Shown one piece after another: positions 14,935 through 19,940 of a stretch of DNA of 19,940 nucleotides (positions within the stretch are counted from its first letter, which is position 1; each line of letters opens with the position of its first letter). The DNA comes from Actinomycetota bacterium (GTDB taxonomy: Bacteria > Actinomycetota > Thermoleophilia > Gaiellales > Gaiellaceae), in contig VAXY01000003.1 in NCBI GenBank assembly GCA_005885085.1, positions 1 to 19,940 on the forward strand, in the 5' to 3' direction. A program made the translations under genes and the position numbers. The notes beneath the pieces were generated by a model, which did not search any database, was not told the DNA's origin, and saw nothing but the letters and a program-made list of their open reading frames with translations.

Positions 14935-15590
14935 GCTTGCTCGTCCTCTTCGATGTCGACGGAACGCTGCTGCTCACGCACGACGAGGTGTACGTGGAGG
15001 CCAACCGCCTTGCGCTCACCGAGGTGTACGGCGACGCACCGGAAGGCCCGGACGTGCCCGGCGACACGGCGACGGCGCACACCCGGCGTGCGCTGACCGA
15101 CGCCGGCTTCTCGACCGAACAGATCGACGCCGGTCTCGGGCGCTGGTGCGAGACCTTCGCCGCCCAGTACGTGCGGCTGCTCGCCGCAGCGGACACGAGT
15201 CACTGGCAGCTGGGGGCGGGCGCCCACGAGGCGGTGGCCGCTCTCGCGAACCCGGCGCTGCTGACCGGAAACCCGCCCGCAGTCGCGCACGCGCGCATGC
15301 AACGACTCGGGCTGGCGACGTACTTCCCGCCCGGCCAGGGCGCATTCGGCTGCGAACGCGAGCAGCGCGTCGAGCTCTTCGCCCTGGCACGCGAAAGGGC
15401 GGGTAACTGGCCGGCGGAGCAGACGGTCGCGGTGGGCGACACACCGCTCGACGTCGCGAGCGCCCACGCTGCCGGCTGCCGGTGCATCGCCGTCGCGACG
15501 GGTCGCTACGGCAGAGACGAGCTCGGCGCCGCGGACGCCGTCATTCCGGATCTCACGACGCTGAGCTCAGCGCTCGCCGCGGTGGAGTAG
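14931..15590 (+). CDS. HAD-superfamily hydrolase (phosphoglycolate phosphatase-like)
   Basis: 219 residues. Motif I FDVDGT (nucleophile Asp8, acid Asp10), motif II LLTGN, and motif IV VGDTPLDVASAHAAG are present, with a helical cap between motifs I and II (about 15-85), as in subfamily I phosphatases. At the motif III position there is Arg (EREQRVELF) rather than the common Lys. The GTG start overlaps trpA, so it is probably made with the trp enzymes. The substrate is unknown. A house-cleaning phosphatase acting on a phosphorylated pathway intermediate, or on 2-phosphoglycolate, are both possible. The last 24 bases overlap the convergent kinase gene. Confidence 0.88.
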   Translation: MSLLVLFDVDGTLLLTHDEVYVEANRLALTEVYGDAPEGPDVPGDTATAHTRRALTDAGFSTEQIDAGLGRWCETFAAQYVRLLAAADTSHWQLGAGAHEAVAALANPALLTGNPPAVAHARMQRLGLATYFPPGQGAFGCEREQRVELFALARERAGNWPAEQTVAVGDTPLDVASAHAAGCRCIAVATGRYGRDELGAADAVIPDLTTLSSALAAVE

Positions 15591-17486
15591 TCGGCTTCGA
15601 TCGAGAACTTCACGAATCTCGCGGGCGAGCTCGCTCGGGAGGTACGGCTTCTCGATGTAGGCGACGCGGCCCTGGGCGATGCCGTGACGAAGGACGGTGT
15701 CGGCCGGGTAGCCCGACGTGAACAAGACCGGCAGGTCCGGGTGACGCTCTGACAGCTGCTCGAACAGCTCGCGGCCGTTCATCCCGGGCATGACCACGTC
15801 GGTCAGCAGGAGATCTATCGACTCGCGCTCGCCCGCGAGCTCGAGCGCCTCGATGCCATTACACGCCTCGATCACGGTGTAGCCGTGGAGCCGCAGCGAC
15901 TTTGCGATCAGGCTGCGGACTTCCGCCTCGTCCTCTGCCAAGAGGATGGTCTCGCTCCCGGCCAGAGAGCCGATCTCCGGCGCCGGTGCCGGCGCGGGCG
16001 CCGACGCGCTGGCGGCCGGGAAATAGAGCTTGAACGTCGTGCCGTGCCCCGGCTCGCTGTAGACCCAGATGTGCCCGTTGCTCTGCTTGACGACGCCGTA
16101 GACGGTCGCGAGCCCGAGCCCGGTGCCGTCGTCCTTGGTTGTGAAGAAGGGGTCGAAGATGCGCCCGCGCGTGGTTTCGTCCATGCCGATGCCGGAGTCG
16201 GTGATCTGGAGCAAGACGTAGGGACCGGGCTCGACATCTGCATGCTCCGCGGTGTAACTCGCGTCGAGGACGACGTTGGCGGTCCGGATCGAGAGCGTGC
16301 CCCCGGTCGGCATGGCGTCGCGAGCATTGACCGCGAGGTTGAGGATGATCTGCCCGAGCTGGCCGCGGTCGACGACGATGGACTCGACGTAGCGGTCGAG
16401 GCTCGTCGTCGTCACGATGTTCTCGCCGATCAGGCGGTCGACGAGGTTCAGCGTCTGGGTGACGATCTCGTTGATGTCGCTCTCCTCCGGCCGCAGGACC
16501 TGCTGGCGGCTGAAGGCGAGGAGCTGACGCGTGAGATGCGCGGCGCGTTCGGCGGCTCGGTCGATCTGGACGACGTTTCGCTCGACGTCCTCGTCCGGGT
16601 TCCGGCCGAGTGTCAGCGCGGCACAGCTGCGGATGACCATCAGGATGTTGTTGAAGTCGTGCGCGATCCCGCCGGCCAGGCTTCCGATCGCCTCCATCTT
16701 CTGCGACTGCCGCAGCTGCTCCTCGAGCACGCGCTGTTCGCTGATGTCGCGCACGTAACCGGCGAAGGCCGCATCGTCTCCGACCCGAACCCGAGTGATC
16801 GCCAGCTCGACAGGAAACGTCGTCCCGTCGGCACGCAGCCCGGAGAGCTCCAGGCGCCGCCCGAGAATCGTGCTCTCGCCCGTGCGCAGATGCCGTGCGA
16901 AGCCTTCGCGATGCGCCTCCCTGAACGACGGCGGGATGATCAGCTCGACCATCTCCTTCCCGATCACGTCGGCGCGCGTGTAGCCGAAGATCGCCTCCGC
17001 CGCCGGGTTGAACTCGAGCACCTCGCCTGAGCTGTTGATCATGACCACGGCGTCGAGCGCGGCATCGATCACCGCACGCGTGCGGGCCTCGCTCTCGCGC
17101 ACCGCCAGTTGCGAGTCGGTCGCATTGACCGACATGCCGACGGTGCCCACGATCTCTCCGGCGTCGGACAGGAGCGGCTGGACGTACCCCTGCCGGAGCT
17201 GTCCACCGAAGGCGTTCTCGTAGCTCGCGGTCTCACCGGCGACGGCACGGATGTGCGCATCGATCGCAGAGTTCGACATGCGATCGGAGCCGAGGAATTC
17301 CGGAAGCTTCCGGCCCACAACGTCCTCTGCGGCGATCCCGAGAGCAGCGAGGTCGGAGCCGAAGATCGCCGTCCAGCGCAGGTCGGCATCCGTCGGCCAG
17401 ACGACCCCGGGAAACGCATCCAGGAGCGTCCGGAACGACTCCTCGGCGGAGGAAGACTCGGGACCGTTCGGGAGCGGCGACGCCAT
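15567..17486 (-). CDS. Soluble PAS-PAS hybrid sensor histidine kinase with C-terminal receiver
   Basis: 639 residues from the ATG at 17486. Order: PAS (about 18-120), PAS (about 135-250), HisKA with phospho-His276 in GGIAHDFNNIL, HATPase_c with N-box NLAVNARDAM, DSGIGM, FDPFFTTK and GTGLGLATVYG, an Ala-Pro linker (ASASAPAPAPAPE), and a receiver with Asp563 in LLLTDVVMPG, Thr590 and Lys613. No signal or membrane segment is seen, so it senses inside the cell. A TTG at 17525 would add 13 residues; the ATG is preferred because GATACT lies six bases before it, matching other starts here, although neither start has a ribosome site. It is divergent from lysR. Its 3' end overlaps the HAD gene by 24 bases. 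An output regulator is not adjacent. Confidence 0.9.
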   Translation of the reverse strand: MASPLPNGPESSSAEESFRTLLDAFPGVVWPTDADLRWTAIFGSDLAALGIAAEDVVGRKLPEFLGSDRMSNSAIDAHIRAVAGETASYENAFGGQLRQGYVQPLLSDAGEIVGTVGMSVNATDSQLAVRESEARTRAVIDAALDAVVMINSSGEVLEFNPAAEAIFGYTRADVIGKEMVELIIPPSFREAHREGFARHLRTGESTILGRRLELSGLRADGTTFPVELAITRVRVGDDAAFAGYVRDISEQRVLEEQLRQSQKMEAIGSLAGGIAHDFNNILMVIRSCAALTLGRNPDEDVERNVVQIDRAAERAAHLTRQLLAFSRQQVLRPEESDINEIVTQTLNLVDRLIGENIVTTTSLDRYVESIVVDRGQLGQIILNLAVNARDAMPTGGTLSIRTANVVLDASYTAEHADVEPGPYVLLQITDSGIGMDETTRGRIFDPFFTTKDDGTGLGLATVYGVVKQSNGHIWVYSEPGHGTTFKLYFPAASASAPAPAPAPEIGSLAGSETILLAEDEAEVRSLIAKSLRLHGYTVIEACNGIEALELAGERESIDLLLTDVVMPGMNGRELFEQLSERHPDLPVLFTSGYPADTVLRHGIAQGRVAYIEKPYLPSELAREIREVLDRSRLLHRGER

Positions 17487-17492
17487 AGGAGG

Positions 17493-17498
17493 AGTATC
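17493..17498 (-). promoter_or_regulatory. Candidate -10 element of the hybrid kinase
   Basis: GATACT on the minus strand, six bases before the ATG. It is also part of GTCGATAC, which resembles a sigma-28 -10 (GCCGATAA), but no properly spaced TAAA-like -35 accompanies it. Confidence 0.35.
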
Positions 17499-17545
17499 GA
17501 CCCCCTCCGGCGGGCTGAAGGCCAAGCTTCACTAACTAAAGCGCG

Positions 17546-17579
17546 CGGACGGCGTCCGATCGATATCGGGCCAGATATC
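17546..17579. promoter_or_regulatory. Dyad operator region between kinase and lysR
   Basis: GATATC (17562-17567), six bases, GATATC (17574-17579) forms a symmetric site 36 bases before the lysR ATG. It contains the core TATC-N6-GATA, in the style of LysR-family sites. A second dyad, CGGAC-GGC-GTCCG, lies at 17546-17558. Autoregulation by the LysR protein is the natural guess. Confidence 0.45.
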
Positions 17580-17615
17580 CCCTGGGCTCGTGGCGGCGCA
17601 GCTAAGGGAGCAGAG

Positions 17616-18590
17616 ATGACCGAAAGCGTGGGGCGGAGCGCTTGGCACGGGATCGAGGTCCGCCACCTGGCCGCGCTTCAGGCGCTGGCCGAAGAGGCGT
17701 CCTTCCACGGGGCCGCACGCCGTCTCGGGTACTCGCAGCCGGCCGTCAGCCAGCAGCTCGCAGCGCTCGAGCGCATCGTCGGCACACAGCTCGTCAACCG
17801 CCCGCGCGTCTCGCAGCCGCTGACGCTGACGGAGTCGGGCGAACGCCTCCTCGTCCACGCACGCGCAATCCAGGCCAGCCTCTCCACCGCCGAGGCGGAG
17901 CTCGCTGGGAGAGCCGGTACCACACAGCTGCGCATCGGCGCCTACCAGAGCGTGGCTGCGCACCTCCTCCCCCACGTCGTCCGCGAGCTCGGGCGAAAGG
18001 CGCCGCACGTCGAGCTCCTGCTGGACGACTGTCCCGGCGACGTCCGCCTTGTCGCATCGCTCGACCGCGGCGACCTCGACGCTTGCTTCGTCGATCTGCC
18101 GCTTCGGTTCGACCGTGGCCTGCAGAAGGAACCGCTCGCGGTCGACGACTACGTGCTCGTCGTCCCGCGCAACGGTCGCCGCGCGGCACGGCACGAGTCG
18201 ATCCGCCCCGCGGAGCTGCGCGGGGTCAAACTGATCGCCTTCAAGAGCTCGGGCAGCACCCAGCGCGTGATCGATCACCTACGCGCCGATGGGATCGAAC
18301 CGCAGTTCGCGCTGCGCTCCGACGACAACAACGTCGTGCAGGGGTTCGTCGCCGCTGGATTCGGCGCGGCGCTGATTCCGCGGCTCGCCGCGGAGCTGCT
18401 GTCCGGCTCACTCGACCTGCTGCCTTTCGACCCCGCCTTGCCGCCGCGCATCATCGCGCTCGCCTGGACACGGGACCTCGCCACCGCGCCGTGCCTGCAG
18501 ACATTTGTCGCCGCAACGCTGCGCGTCGCCGGAAAGATCTGGCACGACCGCGCAATCGCAGCTCGGCCCGAAGCGGTCACCGGAGGCTGA
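17616..18590 (+). CDS. LysR-family transcriptional regulator
   Basis: 324 residues, normal for the family. The N-terminal winged helix-turn-helix is clear: LAALQALAEEASFHGAARRLG, then YSQPAVSQQLAALERIVG and the wing PLTLTESGERLL. A linker helix (about 70-90) leads to a periplasmic-binding-like effector domain starting LRIGAYQSVAAHLLPHVV, with a second subdomain around GVKLIAFKSSGSTQRVIDHL and GFVAAGFGAALIPRLAA. The ATG has AAGGGAG five bases upstream (17604-17610). The ligand is unknown. The divergent kinase and the downstream binding-protein gene are candidate targets; the shared dyad upstream favours autoregulation. Confidence 0.93.
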   Translation: MTESVGRSAWHGIEVRHLAALQALAEEASFHGAARRLGYSQPAVSQQLAALERIVGTQLVNRPRVSQPLTLTESGERLLVHARAIQASLSTAEAELAGRAGTTQLRIGAYQSVAAHLLPHVVRELGRKAPHVELLLDDCPGDVRLVASLDRGDLDACFVDLPLRFDRGLQKEPLAVDDYVLVVPRNGRRAARHESIRPAELRGVKLIAFKSSGSTQRVIDHLRADGIEPQFALRSDDNNVVQGFVAAGFGAALIPRLAAELLSGSLDLLPFDPALPPRIIALAWTRDLATAPCLQTFVAATLRVAGKIWHDRAIAARPEAVTGG

Positions 18591-18906
18591 TTGCAGCTTC
18601 AAAAACGTCGATAAGGAAACGCGACGTGCAATCGCGTCGGGCTCGACTATGTTCGACGAGGTGCGTTTGCGTCTCGATCGGACGTCGACGCTTCTACTCA
18701 CATCCGTGCCGAAGGCGCATGACCCGTGCGCCTTCGGCGTTTCTGCGACGCGTTCCCTGATCTCCCGATTCGTCCTCGTTATGCGCGCTAACCCACCACG
18801 AGATCGCGAGTCTCCGTTGGCGTAATGCGCCTCGCTGCGATCACGCCGGTCTGCTCGACGTTTGCGCGTTCCGGCTCGCAGATCGAGGCCTGACAAGGAG
18901 GGATAG
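18591..18906 (+). other. 316-base intergenic region between lysR and the binding-protein gene
   Basis: It holds a strong terminator hairpin (18708-18744) and the ribosome site AAGGAGG (18895-18901). A weak promoter-like pair (GTGCAA, 16 bases, TATGTT at 18646-18651) precedes the hairpin. No convincing promoter for the downstream gene was found in 18745-18894, and no small gene with a recognisable product is seen. Confidence 0.5.
18708..18744 (+). terminator. Intrinsic terminator downstream of lysR
   Basis: GCCGAAGGCGCA (18708-18719), loop TGACCCG, TGCGCCTTCGGC (18727-18738), followed by GTTTCT. The stem is a perfect 12 bp and the T-run is short. It lies 117 bases after the lysR stop, so it ends either a long lysR 3' UTR or a separate short transcript. 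Confidence 0.75.
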
Positions 18907-19940
18907 ATGCATCGACGGAAGCTCTGGCTCTTGGCCGGGGTGGCGCTCGCCGCGCTTGCGCTCGCGGCGAACGGCTCGGCGAGAGTGAGTGGGCCGGAAC
19001 GCGCCTCCGCGGGCACGCTGGTCTTCGGGGCGGAGCAGGGCGGCGGTCCGGACTGGTGCCTGAACCTGATCCTGGACGTGGACTGCAACGCGTTCTGGAA
19101 CGTGATGTTCCAGACGCCGGTGATCCGCGGCGCGTTCCTGTTCACGCCGAAGTTCACCTATCAGAACGATCTGATCAGCCGCTACACGTTCCAGAAGAAC
19201 CCACAGCGGGTCACGTACTACATCCGCAAGAACGCGAGGTGGAGCGACGGCGTCCAGGTGACGGGCAAAGACTGGAGGTTCACCTGGCAGACCGCGTTGA
19301 ACCCGAAGTACAAGGATCACATCGATCCACTCGGCTGGCAGGACATCCGCAGCGTCGCCGGCAACGGCAAGGTCGTGAAGGTGACGTACAAGCGGAACTT
19401 CGCCGGCTGGAAGAACCTCTTCGGCTACATCCTGCCGCGCCATGCGCTGCAGGGGGCGGACATGCTCACCGTCTGGAACGACTGCATCTGCAACCCGAAG
19501 AAAGGGAACACACCGATCGCGGACGGCCCGTTCCTGCTCACGCGCTTCGACCGCGGAGCCGGTATCACGCTGTCGAAGAACATGCCCGGCTGGTACGGCA
19601 AGCCGGCGAAGCTCAACTCGATCGTGTTCCGCTTCATCACGAACACGAACTCCGAGATCCAGGCGATCCGCTCCGGCGAGGTCGACGCGATCTACCCGCA
19701 GCCGCAGCTCGCGCTCGCGGACCTGCGGAACCAGTCCGGCCTCAAGGTCGTGACGCACCAGAGCCTCTCCTGGGAGCACATCGAGATCGAGCAGGGCTCG
19801 AAGGGCAATCCGCTCGCGAAGCAGCGCTGGCTCCGCCAGGCGTTGATCACAGCGGTCAACCGCACGGCCGCGGCCCATGCCCTCTACGGGACGCTCAACC
19901 CGAGCGTCGGCCCGCTGCAGAGCCTCGTGCGGCTGCACGG
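18907..19940 (+). CDS. Family-5 extracellular solute-binding protein of an ABC transporter (3' partial)
   Basis: 344 codons are visible and the frame is open at the right edge; the family is usually 500-600 residues. These proteins bind oligopeptides or other solutes outside the membrane and feed an Opp/Dpp-type permease. The ATG follows AAGGAGG by five bases. A signal peptide is clear: MHRRK, then a hydrophobic run of about 16 residues (LWLLAGVALAALALAA), with a likely cleavage near ANGSA. There is no lipobox cysteine. The mature part shows VFGAEQGGGPDWCLN, YYIRKNARWSDGVQVTGKDW (the family signature around WSDG), ADGPFLLTRFDRG, and IQAIRSGEVDAIYPQ. Four cysteines (DWC, VDC, NDCIC) could form disulphides. 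The permease genes are expected to the right. Confidence 0.9.
   Translation, partial: MHRRKLWLLAGVALAALALAANGSARVSGPERASAGTLVFGAEQGGGPDWCLNLILDVDCNAFWNVMFQTPVIRGAFLFTPKFTYQNDLISRYTFQKNPQRVTYYIRKNARWSDGVQVTGKDWRFTWQTALNPKYKDHIDPLGWQDIRSVAGNGKVVKVTYKRNFAGWKNLFGYILPRHALQGADMLTVWNDCICNPKKGNTPIADGPFLLTRFDRGAGITLSKNMPGWYGKPAKLNSIVFRFITNTNSEIQAIRSGEVDAIYPQPQLALADLRNQSGLKVVTHQSLSWEHIEIEQGSKGNPLAKQRWLRQALITAVNRTAAAHALYGTLNPSVGPLQSLVRLH

Noticed and set aside
18649..18825. 58-codon ORF starting ATG between lysR and the binding-protein gene
   Set aside because: It runs straight through the terminator hairpin, has no good ribosome site and no recognisable product.
18841..19938. 365-codon minus-strand frame opposite the binding-protein gene
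   Set aside because: The plus strand has a strong ribosome site, a signal peptide and family-5 motifs; the minus frame has none.

Overview
High-GC bacterial DNA, packed with genes and rich in GTG/TTG starts and 1-4 base stop/start overlaps. An actinobacterial chromosome is likely. The Ig-repeat surface protein, a promoter style of TANNNT close to a GTG start, and the gene mix recall the Thermoleophilia (Gaiellales/Solirubrobacterales), but that placement is an inference. No tRNA, rRNA, CRISPR array, phage or transposase gene was seen.

Left part (1-8422). A large exported-looking protein, cut off at its 5' end, has five Ig-like repeats, a PASTA domain and an unexpected receiver-like C-terminus (1-3227). 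It converges on a minus-strand block: PduO-type cobalamin adenosyltransferase, acyl-CoA dehydrogenase, a response regulator with an HD-GYP domain, 3-hydroxybutyryl-CoA dehydrogenase and thiolase. Three of these belong to short-chain acyl-CoA (beta-oxidation/butyrate-type) metabolism. The adenosyltransferase supplies coenzyme B12, which methylmalonyl-CoA mutase would need. The hbd-thiolase gap (7036-7270) is crowded with perfect inverted repeats.

Middle part (8423-15590). A flavin-binding PPOX-family gene has lost an internal piece and shifted frame. Its remnant carries the promoter of a complete tryptophan operon: a 22-codon leader peptide containing Trp-Ala-Trp, an attenuator hairpin with a T-run, then trpE, trpG, trpD, a trpC-trpF fusion, trpB, trpA and a HAD-family phosphatase. 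Nearly all genes overlap by 1-4 bases, so the set is probably one translationally coupled unit controlled by attenuation. Most of the enzymes are shorter than their families' usual size, and the TrpF half has lost glycines expected at its phosphate site.

Right part (15567-19940). A soluble PAS-PAS hybrid histidine kinase on the minus strand overlaps the end of the HAD gene. It is divergent from a LysR-family regulator, and the shared intergenic region holds a GATATC-N6-GATATC dyad. After a hairpin terminator comes a secreted family-5 (Opp/Dpp-type) solute-binding protein, which runs off the right edge.

Most noteworthy: the trp attenuator whose leader peptide appears to be read from a leaderless or nearly leaderless transcript, the eroded TrpF domain, the receiver-like domain on a surface protein, the inverted-repeat cluster, and a recurring TANNNT-N6-start arrangement. 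No wholly new multi-gene system was recognised.
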